Position numbers and translations under genes: made by a program
Shown here: positions 43,443-52,518 of the stretch, in pieces
Position numbering within the stretch: position 1 is the first letter of the stretch
How the letters are laid out: each line of letters opens with the position of its first letter
Assembly: GCF_013032005.1 (NCBI RefSeq)
Contig: NZ_WQBE01000001.1
Span: 248,001-312,000, forward strand
Length of the DNA: 64,000 nucleotides
Source of the DNA: Ruegeria atlantica
GTDB taxonomy: Bacteria > Pseudomonadota > Alphaproteobacteria > Rhodobacterales > Rhodobacteraceae
Direction: 5' to 3'
Notes under the pieces: generated by a model
Database searches by the model: none
Seen by the model: only the letters and a program-made list of their open reading frames with translations
Told to the model about the DNA's origin: nothing

Positions 43443-44402
43443 TTAGCCCTTGTTGTCGGGGTCTTTCGCCAGTGGGTGATGCTCTAACACCAGCTCGGCC
43501 AGACGTTCGTCGAGAACATGAGTGTAAATCTCGGTAGTCGCCACATCCGCGTGCCCCAGCAGGGTCTGGATCGACCGCAAATCGGCACCGTTGGCCAGTA
43601 GATGCGTCGCAAATGCGTGGCGCAGCGTGTGCGGCGTGACTTTTTCCGGTGACACGCCGCCCTGAACAGCCAATTCCTTGACCAGCAGAAAGAACATATG
43701 CCGAGTTAGATGCCCGGATTTGCCGCGTGAGGGGAACAGGAACTTGGATCGCTGGCCGCCATCGGCAACCACTTGATCCTCGGCTTCATCCCGCACCTTT
43801 AGCCAGACCGCCAGTGCGTCGCGTGCAGGCGGAGATAGGGGTACCATCCGCTCTTTTCCGCCTTTGCCCAGCACCAGCAACATGCGCGGATCGCCGCGTG
43901 CTGATGAAACGGGCAGCGAGACCAGTTCGGTCACCCGCATACCGGTGGCATAGAGAACTTCCATCAGGCAGGTATTCCGCACCCGGTCTGCCTTAGTGCG
44001 CCCGGTCTGGCGGGCGGCTTGCAGCAGTCGGTCCACCTCGGGCACGTCCAGCGTTTTGGGCAGGCGTTTTTGGCGTCCGGGCCCTTTGATCTGAATGGCG
44101 GGGTTGGTGTCGCGCCAGCCTTCCTCGAACGCGAAACGGTAGATTTGTTTGATCGCTGACAATCGTCGGGCACGGGTGGACTGCGCCAGACCTTGGGTGT
44201 CGCAGTCGATCAGATATGCTTCGATCTGATCCCGCTCTGCCTCGGCAAAGTTGGTTTTGCGGCGCTGCAGCCAGGCGGCGAAATCCTTTAGGTCGCGGCC
44301 ATAGGCCAACAGGGTATTGTTGGCTGCCCCAAGCTCGGCCGCCTGCGCTTGCAGGAAGGAGGAAATCCAAAGCTCAGATGTTGCCGGGGACGCCATGATC
44401 AT
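43443..44402 (-). CDS. xerD: Tyrosine recombinase XerD
   Basis: Site-specific recombinase that acts with XerC at dif to resolve chromosome dimers. The 319-residue protein has an N-terminal SAM-like core-binding domain (about 8-95) and a catalytic domain with every active residue: Arg156 (TGMRVTEL), Lys180, His258 and Arg261 (HTLRHAF), His284 (LGHAD) and Tyr293 (EIYTHV). Length and lack of other phage-like genes favour the housekeeping enzyme over an integrase. Its ATG overlaps the stop of the upstream 507-residue protein gene (ATGA), placing it last in a three-gene operon. Confidence 0.92.
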   Translation of the reverse strand: MIMASPATSELWISSFLQAQAAELGAANNTLLAYGRDLKDFAAWLQRRKTNFAEAERDQIEAYLIDCDTQGLAQSTRARRLSAIKQIYRFAFEEGWRDTNPAIQIKGPGRQKRLPKTLDVPEVDRLLQAARQTGRTKADRVRNTCLMEVLYATGMRVTELVSLPVSSARGDPRMLLVLGKGGKERMVPLSPPARDALAVWLKVRDEAEDQVVADGGQRSKFLFPSRGKSGHLTRHMFFLLVKELAVQGGVSPEKVTPHTLRHAFATHLLANGADLRSIQTLLGHADVATTEIYTHVLDERLAELVLEHHPLAKDPDNKG

Positions 44403-45922
44403 GTGCCCTGCAGGATCAAAAGGTTCAGGGCCGCACGCCGCGCCGTATCCTCAAGGCCCACCTGGCGCAGGGTCGCAATGGCAGCCGTCAGATCGACCAG
44501 ATTGCCCCTGGCGCCATGAGCAAACATTTCCATCGTTTCAAGAATAGCTTCGCCCAGCTGGTTGTTGTTCAGCATCGCCTGAATGTCCGATGGGATCGGC
44601 GCCGCCCAGGCAAAGCCTTGAGCCACCGCATCGGCCAAAGGTGAAGGGCTGCGCGCACGCCCCGGATCACCTTGCGCCAAAGCGGTTAGAAAAAGCGCAT
44701 CTTCTGATTTGTCTGGCGGAGACTCGGCTGCGGTTTCATAGAGATCGGACAGCAGCAGGATACGCCACCGCAGGTTTTCGGCTTTGTCATCCGGCAGAGA
44801 GACTTGTGACAGGCGACCAGCAAATAAATCGGCGAAGGGAACCTCAAGCCCGACACTGCGCATCTGATCCCACACAAGGGGCAATGCCATGGCGATAGCT
44901 TCGGGTTTACCGGTTTCCAGCGCGTTTTCGAACTTCTGAATGGCTGACACCCGGTCCCAGACCGCACCTGACGCCGCCGGGGCACGCTCGGTATACAAGC
45001 CCAATAGCTGGTTAGGGGTCAGCGCGCCAATCCGCGTCAGGCGTTCGGCCGCTTCGATCTGGGCTTTCCAGCCCGCCACATCGCGCAGGTCGGCGTTGGC
45101 AAAAGCCCGCGGCAGAGGGGCCGAGGGCAAACGTTCGCCAATCGCTTCAAACAATCGAAAAGTCAGCGGATCGGGATTGTCGGGCTGGGGAAGGTAATCG
45201 GCATCCTCAAACAGCTCGGGGCTCAGGAAGCGGTCCAGCACATCCAGATCCTCGGGGGGCAGGACTTGCAGCGCATGGGCCGCCTCAAGCGTTAGCGCGG
45301 CAGAGTTCCAATCGCCTCGGCGCGCCTTGCAAAAAATCTGGGCTGCATAATCCAGCGATAGGTGCGGTTGCGCGATGAGCGCTGTGCAGCTGCGATCCTC
45401 ATCCCCGGTCAGTAGCGTTGCATCAAACCAGCGCTGAAACCGCGCGCGGCTGTCGGTGGGTCCGGCCAGTTGCACCAGCGATTGCGTCGGATCGGCGGCA
45501 CCCAGCTGCATCAAGCGGTCGAGGCGAGCTAACAAGAGGGTTTCCTCCGCACTCGGCCCGGCAGGGGCCCGCGCTTCGGACAATAGCAGAGTGAATAACA
45601 GCCGCTGCATTGCTGGGTTGTACTTAACAGGAACCCGAGCAATTAGCTGCGCCAACCTGTCGGGATCACTGTTCTGCCATAGGCTCACAGGCAGGCCCGT
45701 TACAGAGGACGACACCAACCCCAGCGGTTGCGACAGCGCCTCAAGCGGTGTGACTTCGACATCCGGCCGCACACCGGTCTGTGTCACGGGCGGTTCCAGC
45801 AAAACGGTTCCCGGCAGGTTTTCTGGCGGGTTGCTCAACCAATCAATGACAGAAAGAGGTTCCTGCTGCGCTTGCGCCGAACCGGCCAAACACAGTGCGA
45901 ACACTGCGGCCTTATTCGACAT
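44399..45922 (-). CDS. Uncharacterised secreted helical protein upstream of xerD
   Basis: A 507-residue protein that I cannot assign to a family. The N-terminus is a short signal peptide (MSNKAAVFALCLAGSAQAQQ, cleavage AQA-QQ). The rest is Leu/Ala-rich and almost wholly helical in appearance, with acidic loops, which would fit a TPR- or Sel1-like helical repeat scaffold in the periplasm, but I see no clear repeat consensus. Two cysteines (near residues 180 and 196) might pair. The gene overlaps a 49-residue membrane-protein gene upstream (11 bp) and xerD downstream (4 bp), so expression of the three is coupled. Confidence 0.8.
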   Translation of the reverse strand: MSNKAAVFALCLAGSAQAQQEPLSVIDWLSNPPENLPGTVLLEPPVTQTGVRPDVEVTPLEALSQPLGLVSSSVTGLPVSLWQNSDPDRLAQLIARVPVKYNPAMQRLLFTLLLSEARAPAGPSAEETLLLARLDRLMQLGAADPTQSLVQLAGPTDSRARFQRWFDATLLTGDEDRSCTALIAQPHLSLDYAAQIFCKARRGDWNSAALTLEAAHALQVLPPEDLDVLDRFLSPELFEDADYLPQPDNPDPLTFRLFEAIGERLPSAPLPRAFANADLRDVAGWKAQIEAAERLTRIGALTPNQLLGLYTERAPAASGAVWDRVSAIQKFENALETGKPEAIAMALPLVWDQMRSVGLEVPFADLFAGRLSQVSLPDDKAENLRWRILLLSDLYETAAESPPDKSEDALFLTALAQGDPGRARSPSPLADAVAQGFAWAAPIPSDIQAMLNNNQLGEAILETMEMFAHGARGNLVDLTAAIATLRQVGLEDTARRAALNLLILQGT

Positions 45923-46061
45923 TCAGGATTACCGGCTCTCGTATCTCGTCTTGCGGCGCCGAGAAATCCGCACCGAAAAACGGCCCAAGATAGGCATATG
46001 CCACCAGCCCGATAAAACCCAGGCAAATCAGATATAACAGGAACTTGATTAGACGGCCCAT
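45912..46061 (-). CDS. Small single-helix membrane protein
   Basis: A 49-residue protein beginning MGRLIKFLLYLICLGFIGLV and ending REPVILNVE. One transmembrane helix spans about residues 6-26, with a short positively charged cytoplasmic N-terminus and an acidic periplasmic tail. Its stop lies 11 bp inside the next gene, giving translational coupling with the secreted 507-residue protein, so it is likely a membrane partner of that protein. It is divergent from aroK with 79 bp between starts. I do not recognise a named family. Confidence 0.7.
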   Translation of the reverse strand: MGRLIKFLLYLICLGFIGLVAYAYLGPFFGADFSAPQDEIREPVILNVE

Positions 46062-46140
46062 TGCTCAACGCTGCCCCAATTTTCTCTTTTGTCATAGTTA
46101 TAGCTAGCATTTTTCCTAAGATCACGTCATTCACAGTGAA

Positions 46141-46728
46141 ATGAGCGAAATTAAGCATAACACCCACAGCTCGGACACAGATGCGGGCTTTGCACTGCAC
46201 AAAACGGTTGTACTTGTAGGCATGATGGGGGCGGGAAAGACGGCGGTGGGCCGTGCGCTGGCTGCGCGGCTGGGCGTTCCCTTTCTCGACAGCGACGCTG
46301 AGATCGAATCGGCAGCCAATATGACCATCCCCGAGATTTTCGAACGTGACGGAGAACCGTTTTTCCGCGCTAAGGAATCTCAGGTTATCGGACGTTTGCT
46401 GGATGAGGAAAAAGGCATCCTATCGACAGGTGGTGGCGCGTTTCTGGCGGAACAGAACCGCACAATGATCACGGAACGCGGGGTCTCGGTCTGGCTGCGG
46501 GCCGATCTCGAGGTTTTGTGGAATCGCGTCAAACACAAAGACACGCGCCCCTTGCTGCGTACCTCTGATCCTTATGCGACTTTGCGCGGCTTGTATGAAC
46601 AGCGTGTCCCGGTTTATGCGAAAGCGGATTTGATCGCCGAGTCCGACGGCGAGACCTCGATCGAGAATATGGTGAACCGGGTGGTGGATGCGCTGGCAAC
46701 ACGCCCCGATGTTTTGGAACGGAAGTAA
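46141..46728 (+). CDS. aroK: Shikimate kinase
   Basis: Phosphorylates shikimate at the 3-position in aromatic amino-acid biosynthesis. The 195-residue protein has the P-loop GMMGAGKT (27-34), the shikimate-binding DSDAEIE (about 50-56) with a nearby FRAKE, GGGAF (about 99-103) and the lid/adenine region RPLLR. The N-terminal 20 residues precede the usual fold and could be trimmed if a later start is used, but no better ribosome site is seen. Its stop and the aroB start share a base (TAATG), so the pair is translationally coupled. Confidence 0.95.
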   Translation: MSEIKHNTHSSDTDAGFALHKTVVLVGMMGAGKTAVGRALAARLGVPFLDSDAEIESAANMTIPEIFERDGEPFFRAKESQVIGRLLDEEKGILSTGGGAFLAEQNRTMITERGVSVWLRADLEVLWNRVKHKDTRPLLRTSDPYATLRGLYEQRVPVYAKADLIAESDGETSIENMVNRVVDALATRPDVLERK

Positions 46729-47840
46729 TGCATCAAACCGTACATGTAGAGCTGGGCGAGCGCTCGTATGATGTAGAAATCGGCCCGGAATTGCTGGCTC
46801 AGGCCGGTACACGGATCGCACCGTTGTTGCACCGGCCCAAAGTGGCGGTTGTGACGGACGAGAACGTGGGCGCGCTGCATCTGGACGCTTTGCGTGACGG
46901 TTTAGCCCACGCCGGGATCGAGATGATGTCGCTAACTTTGCCCGCTGGTGAGGCGACCAAAAGCTGGCCGCATTTCGAACGCACTGTAGAGTGGTTGCTG
47001 GCTGAGAAAATTGAGCGCCGCGATATCGTCGTTGCCTTTGGTGGCGGTGTGATTGGCGATCTGGTGGGGTTCGCCGCTGCGGCTTTGCGACGCGGAGTAC
47101 GGTTTGTGCAAATCCCGACCTCGCTGCTGGCGCAGGTCGACAGTTCGGTGGGGGGCAAAACCGGGATCAACGCGCCGCAGGGCAAGAATTTGATCGGGGC
47201 ATTCCATCAGCCGTCGCTGGTGCTGGCAGATACTTCGGTGTTGGGGTCGATGACCCAGCGCGATTTCCTTTCAGGCTATGGCGAGGTGGTGAAATACGGC
47301 CTGCTGGGAGACGCAGCGTTCTTTGAGTGGCTGGAAACCAACGGAACGGATGTCTCAGGCGGTGATATGGCCGCACGGGTGCGGGCCGTAACCCGTTCGG
47401 TGCAGATGAAGGCCGATATCGTGGCGCGGGATGAGACCGAGCAGGGCGACCGCGCGCTGCTGAACCTTGGCCATACCTTCTGTCACGCGCTTGAGGCTGC
47501 CACTGGTTATTCCGACCGTCTGCTGCATGGCGAGGGCGTCGCCATTGGCTGCGCGCTGGCGTTCGAGCTGTCGTCGCGCCTGGGTCTGTGTTCACAGGAA
47601 GACCCCAGCCGCGTGCGGGCACATTTGCGCGCTATGGGCACGAAAACCGATTTGAATGACATCCCCGGCGACCTGCCTGGGGCCGAAGCCTTGGTCGATC
47701 TAATGGCGCAGGACAAAAAGGTCATCGACGGTCAATTGCGGTTCATCCTGGCGCGTGGGATCGGTGAAGCTTTCGTGACATCGGACGTCCCGCGTGAGGC
47801 GGTGATATCCGTGCTGGAAGACGCCCTGGCGACGGCCTGA
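46728..47840 (+). CDS. aroB: 3-dehydroquinate synthase
   Basis: NAD- and metal-dependent enzyme forming 3-dehydroquinate from DAHP, the second shikimate-pathway step. The 370-residue protein shows the NAD-binding AFGGGVIGDLVGFAA (about 105-119), the PTSLLAQVDSSVGGKTGIN motif (about 129-147), and metal ligands in the YGEVVKYG, LNLGHTFCHALE and LLHGEGVAIG segments. It follows aroK with a 1-nt overlap and ends directly against the convergent site-2 protease gene, with no space for a separate terminator. Confidence 0.96.
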   Translation: MHQTVHVELGERSYDVEIGPELLAQAGTRIAPLLHRPKVAVVTDENVGALHLDALRDGLAHAGIEMMSLTLPAGEATKSWPHFERTVEWLLAEKIERRDIVVAFGGGVIGDLVGFAAAALRRGVRFVQIPTSLLAQVDSSVGGKTGINAPQGKNLIGAFHQPSLVLADTSVLGSMTQRDFLSGYGEVVKYGLLGDAAFFEWLETNGTDVSGGDMAARVRAVTRSVQMKADIVARDETEQGDRALLNLGHTFCHALEAATGYSDRLLHGEGVAIGCALAFELSSRLGLCSQEDPSRVRAHLRAMGTKTDLNDIPGDLPGAEALVDLMAQDKKVIDGQLRFILARGIGEAFVTSDVPREAVISVLEDALATA

Positions 47841-48911
47841 TCAGCGCCCCCGGATCACCATCAGCTCACCAATGTTTTCCCGGGTGATATAGCCGACCAT
47901 TTTACCAGTCTGCGTGCAGACGGCGATAGCCGGTGCGCCCTTGTGGAGCGTTTCCAGAACCATCTCAAGCCCGCTGGTCAGTTGCACCCTTGGGATATTG
48001 GTTTCCATGACCGACGTGGCGGGGTCGGACCGCGGAGTTTCCCCGGCTAGGGCTGCAAAAAGACGACCGCGGGTGACAAACCCAAGCAATGCGCCGTCAT
48101 CATCCAAAACGGGAAATTCGTGCTGAGTGGTGTGGATGACTGCCTGCGCTGCCGTCGCCAGCGTATCGGACGGGGACAGAGCGTGGAATTCAGTGATCAT
48201 CGCATCACGCGCCAGAACCCGCCGCGCGACCGAACGCATGGCCACGTCCTGACTTTCGGAATTGGCGGCGACAAAAACGAAAACCGCAATCAGGACCAGA
48301 ATGGCGTTGCCGGTACTCAGCCCCCAAAAGCCAAAGGCGACAGCCACGATCTGTCCTGCGATTGCCGCGATCTTGGTTGCCTTCACCCGATCCATTTTGA
48401 GACATAACAAGGCGCGGAACACCCGCCCGCCGTCCATTGGGAAAGCTGGTATCATATTGAAGGCGGCCAGCAGCAAATTCACATATGCCAGACGGTTCAA
48501 CAGACCCGGAACAGTGGTGTCGATCTGCGCCATTGTCTCAAGTGGCATACCGGCCCCCAGCGCGACCAGAATGATCCAGATGACGATATTCACCGCCGGA
48601 CCGGCAAGGGCCACCCAAACCTCTTGCATTGGCTTTTCGGGCATCCGTTCCAGCCGCGCTAGACCGCCAATTGGCAGCAAGGTTATGTCTGGGGTTTTGA
48701 TGCCGTATCGCCGTGCCATCAGCGCATGGCCGAATTCATGCGCGACGACGCAGGCAAACAAAGCCAGCACAAAGATCAGGTTTTCGATGGCGGCTGGCAG
48801 CCCGCCGCGGGAATAGGCGGCGAAACCGACCCAAGCCAGCAGCAGGAAAAACGTGACATGGACCCTCAACTCGGACCCCAGAAACCGGCCGAGTGAGAAG
48901 GACCATGTCAT
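47841..48911 (-). CDS. Site-2-type M50 metalloprotease with CBS pair
   Basis: Intramembrane zinc protease of the S2P/SpoIVFB-like class. The 356-residue protein has six predicted helices; the zinc site is HEFGH (58-62) plus the DGGRV motif in FPMDGGRVFRALL (about 153-165). The C-terminal 140 residues form a CBS domain pair (about 225-350), which may sense adenylate ligands. Such proteins cleave membrane-bound anti-sigma factors or clear signal peptides; its substrate is unknown. The stop abuts that of the convergent aroB (TGATCA). It is probably cotranscribed with ssb, 18 bp upstream. Confidence 0.88.
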   Translation of the reverse strand: MTWSFSLGRFLGSELRVHVTFFLLLAWVGFAAYSRGGLPAAIENLIFVLALFACVVAHEFGHALMARRYGIKTPDITLLPIGGLARLERMPEKPMQEVWVALAGPAVNIVIWIILVALGAGMPLETMAQIDTTVPGLLNRLAYVNLLLAAFNMIPAFPMDGGRVFRALLCLKMDRVKATKIAAIAGQIVAVAFGFWGLSTGNAILVLIAVFVFVAANSESQDVAMRSVARRVLARDAMITEFHALSPSDTLATAAQAVIHTTQHEFPVLDDDGALLGFVTRGRLFAALAGETPRSDPATSVMETNIPRVQLTSGLEMVLETLHKGAPAIAVCTQTGKMVGYITRENIGELMVIRGR

Positions 48912-48929
48912 GATTTGCCTCCGCTACGC

Positions 48930-49421
48930 TTAGAACGGAATCTCGTCGTCGTCGATTCCACCGGATGCCGGGGCAGGGGCACTGGATTGGCCGCCATAGG
49001 GATCGCCGTATCCACCCCCGGCCTGACCGCCGCCATAGCCGCCCGACTGGCCACCACCTCCGCCTTCACCGCGAGCATCCAGCATTGTCAGTTCGCTGCG
49101 ATAGGGTCGCAGGACCACCTCGGTCGTGTATCTGTCCTGTCCCGATTGATCTTGCCATTTGCGGGTTTCCAGCTGACCTTCAATATAAACTTTGCTGCCC
49201 TTGCGCAGATATTGCTCCGCAACCCGAACCAAGGGCTCTGAGAAGATAGCGACCGAGTGCCATTGTGTCCGATCCTTACGTTCTCCGGTATTGCGGTCTT
49301 TCCATGTTTCGGACGTCGCGATGCGCAGGTTGCATACCTTCCCACCATTCTGAAACGATCTTACCTCAGGGTCCGCACCGAGATTGCCGATAAGAATGAC
49401 CTTGTTGACTGAACCCGCCAT
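48930..49421 (-). CDS. ssb: Single-stranded DNA-binding protein
   Basis: Binds single-stranded DNA during replication, recombination and repair. The 163-residue protein has an OB-fold domain (about 3-110, starting [18 protein letters not shown]), a Gly/Gln-rich disordered linker (about 115-150), and the acidic protein-interaction tip DDDEIPF at the C-terminus. The usual neighbour uvrA is absent here; instead an M50 protease follows. I looked for a LexA box in its promoter and found none that fits GTTC-N7-GTTC. Confidence 0.97.
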   Translation of the reverse strand: MAGSVNKVILIGNLGADPEVRSFQNGGKVCNLRIATSETWKDRNTGERKDRTQWHSVAIFSEPLVRVAEQYLRKGSKVYIEGQLETRKWQDQSGQDRYTTEVVLRPYRSELTMLDARGEGGGGGQSGGYGGGQAGGGYGDPYGGQSSAPAPASGGIDDDEIPF

Positions 49422-49627
49422 TTATTTCCCCGTTCTGAATTGATGTATGCGCGCCGAATCTGGCGCAGTGTTTCCCAGCGACCCTATACGGCCTGCGTCT
49501 TGGTTGAAACACAGTTACTGCATGCAACACTGAGCAAGAATTTACTCAGGTTCGGTTAACCATGCTTTCATTATAAACTGAGATATCTATACTCCATAAG
49601 GTTCCTGACTAAGCGAGATTGGCTTTA

Positions 49628-50206
49628 ATGCGTTTTCTGGTTGGTTGTTTTGTTGGTTTGTGTGTTGCTCTGGTCTCGGTTCCGGTGGCCGCGCAAAACT
49701 TGTCGACGAAAAGCCGGAAGGATATTTTCCTTAAACAATCCAAGATTTTGGACACACGCGCCGCAACCCAGTATCGGGGCTCCGAACGGCTTAAACCCAA
49801 GACTGCTCAACCGAAGTTTAACAAACGCTATACCGGGAAGTATCGCGGTCAGTATATGACACTAGCGCGTCAGGCGGCACGCAAACATAACGTCCCGGAA
49901 GAGCTTTTCCTGCGCTTGGTTCAACAAGAAAGCGGTTGGAATCCACGTGCAGTATCACACAAAGGCGCTTTGGGACTGGCACAGCTGATGCCCGGTACGG
50001 CGCAGCTTTTGGGTGTGAATCCGCATGATCCACAGCAGAACCTCGAAGGTGGCGCGCGGTATCTATCCTGGCAATACCGCAAGTTCAAATCCTGGCGTCT
50101 GGCGCTGGCGGCCTACAATGCCGGACCTCAGGCGGTTGAGAAACATGGCGGCGTACCACCTTACAAGGAAACCCAGAACTACGTGAAGGTTATCTGGGGC
50201 GGTTGA
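49628..50206 (+). CDS. Lytic transglycosylase (Slt/MltC-like catalytic domain)
   Basis: A 192-residue secreted murein-cleaving enzyme. A signal peptide (about 1-22, cleavage AAA-QNL type) precedes a basic linker of about 55 residues and a C-terminal SLT domain (about 77-185). The catalytic glutamate is Glu101 in [13 protein letters not shown], followed by [14 protein letters not shown] and AYNAGPQAV, the standard motifs II-IV. The ATG at 49628 is used; a TTG nine bases earlier is also open. It is a single-gene unit with divergent ssb upstream and a terminator downstream. Confidence 0.92.
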   Translation: MRFLVGCFVGLCVALVSVPVAAQNLSTKSRKDIFLKQSKILDTRAATQYRGSERLKPKTAQPKFNKRYTGKYRGQYMTLARQAARKHNVPEELFLRLVQQESGWNPRAVSHKGALGLAQLMPGTAQLLGVNPHDPQQNLEGGARYLSWQYRKFKSWRLALAAYNAGPQAVEKHGGVPPYKETQNYVKVIWGG

Positions 50207-50285
50207 GCTAAATTCGATGCTTAGGTCTCTTTTGACCAGGTACATTTAGCTAAAATGCTTATGAGAAAATTTGTTCAAGTAATGC

Positions 50286-50318
50286 CAAAGGGCGCCGATC
50301 AGAAACCGACGCCCTTTG
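50286..50318. terminator. Terminator between lytic transglycosylase and ABC importer genes
   Basis: CAAAGGGCG (50286-50294) pairs with CGCCCTTTG (50310-50318) around a 15-nt loop. It lies 80 bases past the transglycosylase stop and just past the end of the convergent ABC ATPase gene, so it can serve both. Confidence 0.6.
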
Positions 50319-50333
50319 CACCAATTTTGAAGC

Positions 50334-52421
50334 CTATTCCGCGGCGATTTTGATGACCGGCTCCATACGGGCCAGAATATCTTCGGCCAGATGACATTTC
50401 ACCTGATGACCATCGGCCAGAGTTTTCACTGGCGGTACGTCGCGTTCACACAACCCGCCCGGAACTTCGGATTTCCAACGGCACCGGGTCTGGAACGGGC
50501 AACCCGGCGGTGGATTCATAGCTGACGGAATATCGCCCTCAAGCACGATGTGCTGCTTCTCGATCGACGTATCCGCAATGGGAACAGCGCTCAGCAGGGC
50601 TTCGGTATAGGGGTGGTAGGGCGGCGCAAAGACCTGATCGGTGGTGCCCAGTTCGACCACATGACCCAGATACATCACCATCACCCGGTCGCTGAGGTAA
50701 CGCACAATGGACAGGTCGTGGCTGATGAACAGCAGCGTGGTTTTATGCTCGCGCTGAATCTCCATCAACAGATCAGTCACCGCCGCCTGAACGGACACAT
50801 CTAGGGCCGAGACGGGTTCATCCGCCACAACAATGCGGGCGTCCCCTGCAAAGGCGCGGGCGATACCGACACGTTGCTTCTGTCCGCCCGACAATTGGCG
50901 CGGCATTCGATCCGCAAAGGCGCGAGGTAGCTTCACCAGGTCCAGCAGTTCCAGCATACGTTGCTTACGTTCAGCCTCGGAATTTCCGACGCCGAAAATT
51001 TCCAACGCGCGAATGATCTGACGGCCCACAGTCATCGATGGGTTCAGCGTATCGAACGGGTTCTGGAACACCATCTGAACCTCGCCCACGGTCTTGGTGT
51101 CGCGCTCCTCAATCGGGACAGCTTCGATATTGCGGTTGTCCAGCAGGATCTGACCGTCGGTGGCCGTTTCCAGGCCCATCAGCACCTTGGCGAAAGTGGA
51201 CTTGCCGCAACCGGATTCGCCCACAATGGCTAGTGTCTCGGATTCATGAGCCTCAAAACTTAACGTTTCATTGGCCTTTACTACCTTGGTCTCTCCCCCC
51301 CCGAACAGGGCATTCGCGGCCACCTCATAGTATTTCTTGAGGTTGTCCATCTTCAGAATTGTGCGCCCGATTTCGCCCTTTTCCTTCTGTTCAGCCATGG
51401 TGATCGGTGCGTTCCAATCGATTTCCTGGAACTTCAGACAGCGCGTGTGGTGCCGATCATTGCCCGGTACCGGCTCCATCAGAATGCTTTGCGCGTCACA
51501 ACGGCCTTCCTCAAAATAGTCGCAGCGCGGACCAAAGTTACAGCCCGACGGGCGTTCATGCGGCAGAGGGAAGTTCCCCGGAATGGCCACTAGCGGGCGT
51601 GCGTTCTTGTCAGCGCCAGGCAAGGGGATCGAGCGGAACAGCGCCTGCGTGTAAGGGTGCTGCATCTCGTCGAACACATCATGAATCGAGCCCCGCTCGA
51701 CCGCTTCACCCGAATACATCACGCACAGCCGGTCACAGGTCTCAAGCACTAGACCCAGATTGTGCGAGATGAAAAGCATCGAGGTGCCGTATTTCTTTCC
51801 AAGATCCTTGACCAACTCTACCACGGCGGCCTCAACCGTCACATCCAACGCGGTGGTTGGTTCGTCCAGGATCAGCAGCGCTGGTTTTGACATCAACGCC
51901 ATGGCGATGACGATCCGCTGCTGTTGACCACCCGACAACTGATGGGGGAAGGAATTCAGCATACGCTCGGGGTCGGGCAGGCGTACATCGGTGACTACCT
52001 CAAGCGCGCGCGCATAGGCCTCTTCCGCGCCGACGCCTTCGTGGATCATGGGCACTTCCATCAACTGTTTGCCGATCTTCATCGCCGGGTTCAGCGAGGC
52101 CATCGGCTCCTGATAGATCATCGCGATCTCATTGCCACGAATGTCGCGCAACTCGTCCGAGGTCATCTCGGACAGATCACGCCCCTTGAACTTGATGGTG
52201 CCGCCGACGATCCGACCGTTTTTGCCCAAGTCCTGCATGACACCCAATGCCACTGTGGATTTGCCGCAGCCTGACTCACCGACCAATCCTACAGCTTCAC
52301 CCGGTTGCACACTGACCGAGAAATCCATCACGGCCGGAATTTCCCGCAGACGGGTAAAGAAGGAAATCGACAGCTTGTCGATCTCGAGGATCGGACCGTC
52401 ATAATCCGCCAGTTTGTTCAT
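50334..52421 (-). CDS. Fused double ABC ATPase of a peptide-type importer (DppD-DppF fusion)
   Basis: A 695-residue protein with two complete peptide-importer ATPase modules in one chain. Module 1 (about 10-330) has Walker A GLVGESGCGKS, signature LSGGQQQRI and LDEPTTALD; module 2 (about 350-680) has AIVGESGCGKS, LSGGQKQRVGIARA and ADEPVSALD. Each module ends with the oligopeptide-transporter C-terminal domain containing clustered cysteines and PPGCPFQTRC or PSGCNFGPRC. It is the last gene of a four-gene importer operon (binding protein, two permeases, ATPase) and lies 97 bp after the permease, with a GC-rich hairpin between. Confidence 0.93.
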   Translation of the reverse strand: MNKLADYDGPILEIDKLSISFFTRLREIPAVMDFSVSVQPGEAVGLVGESGCGKSTVALGVMQDLGKNGRIVGGTIKFKGRDLSEMTSDELRDIRGNEIAMIYQEPMASLNPAMKIGKQLMEVPMIHEGVGAEEAYARALEVVTDVRLPDPERMLNSFPHQLSGGQQQRIVIAMALMSKPALLILDEPTTALDVTVEAAVVELVKDLGKKYGTSMLFISHNLGLVLETCDRLCVMYSGEAVERGSIHDVFDEMQHPYTQALFRSIPLPGADKNARPLVAIPGNFPLPHERPSGCNFGPRCDYFEEGRCDAQSILMEPVPGNDRHHTRCLKFQEIDWNAPITMAEQKEKGEIGRTILKMDNLKKYYEVAANALFGGGETKVVKANETLSFEAHESETLAIVGESGCGKSTFAKVLMGLETATDGQILLDNRNIEAVPIEERDTKTVGEVQMVFQNPFDTLNPSMTVGRQIIRALEIFGVGNSEAERKQRMLELLDLVKLPRAFADRMPRQLSGGQKQRVGIARAFAGDARIVVADEPVSALDVSVQAAVTDLLMEIQREHKTTLLFISHDLSIVRYLSDRVMVMYLGHVVELGTTDQVFAPPYHPYTEALLSAVPIADTSIEKQHIVLEGDIPSAMNPPPGCPFQTRCRWKSEVPGGLCERDVPPVKTLADGHQVKCHLAEDILARMEPVIKIAAE

Positions 52422-52488
52422 CGTTTCCTACTCCCTGATGAAATTGATCAAACGACCATTTTCATCTTTTCGAAAATACTTCGGGGGT

Positions 52489-52507
52489 CCGGGGGCAGGG
52501 CCCCCGG
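52489..52507. repeat. GC-rich hairpin inside the ABC importer operon
   Basis: CCGGGGGC (52489-52496) and GCCCCCGG (52500-52507) make an 8-bp stem with a 3-nt loop in the 97 bp between permease and ATPase genes. The surrounding bases (GGGGGTCC before it, and an AAAATACTT stretch) resemble an extragenic element that I recall as common in Rhodobacterales genomes. It may attenuate or stabilise the operon mRNA. Confidence 0.55.
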
Positions 52508-52518
52508 CCTCGATCACA

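Noticed and set aside
43443..44402. XerD considered as a phage or island integrase
   Set aside because: There is no tRNA gene, attachment repeat or phage gene nearby, and length and motifs match the housekeeping recombinase.
49422..49627. Search for a LexA box upstream of ssb
   Set aside because: The closest sequence (GTTC at about 49430) has no second GTTC at seven bases, so SOS control of ssb is not supported here.
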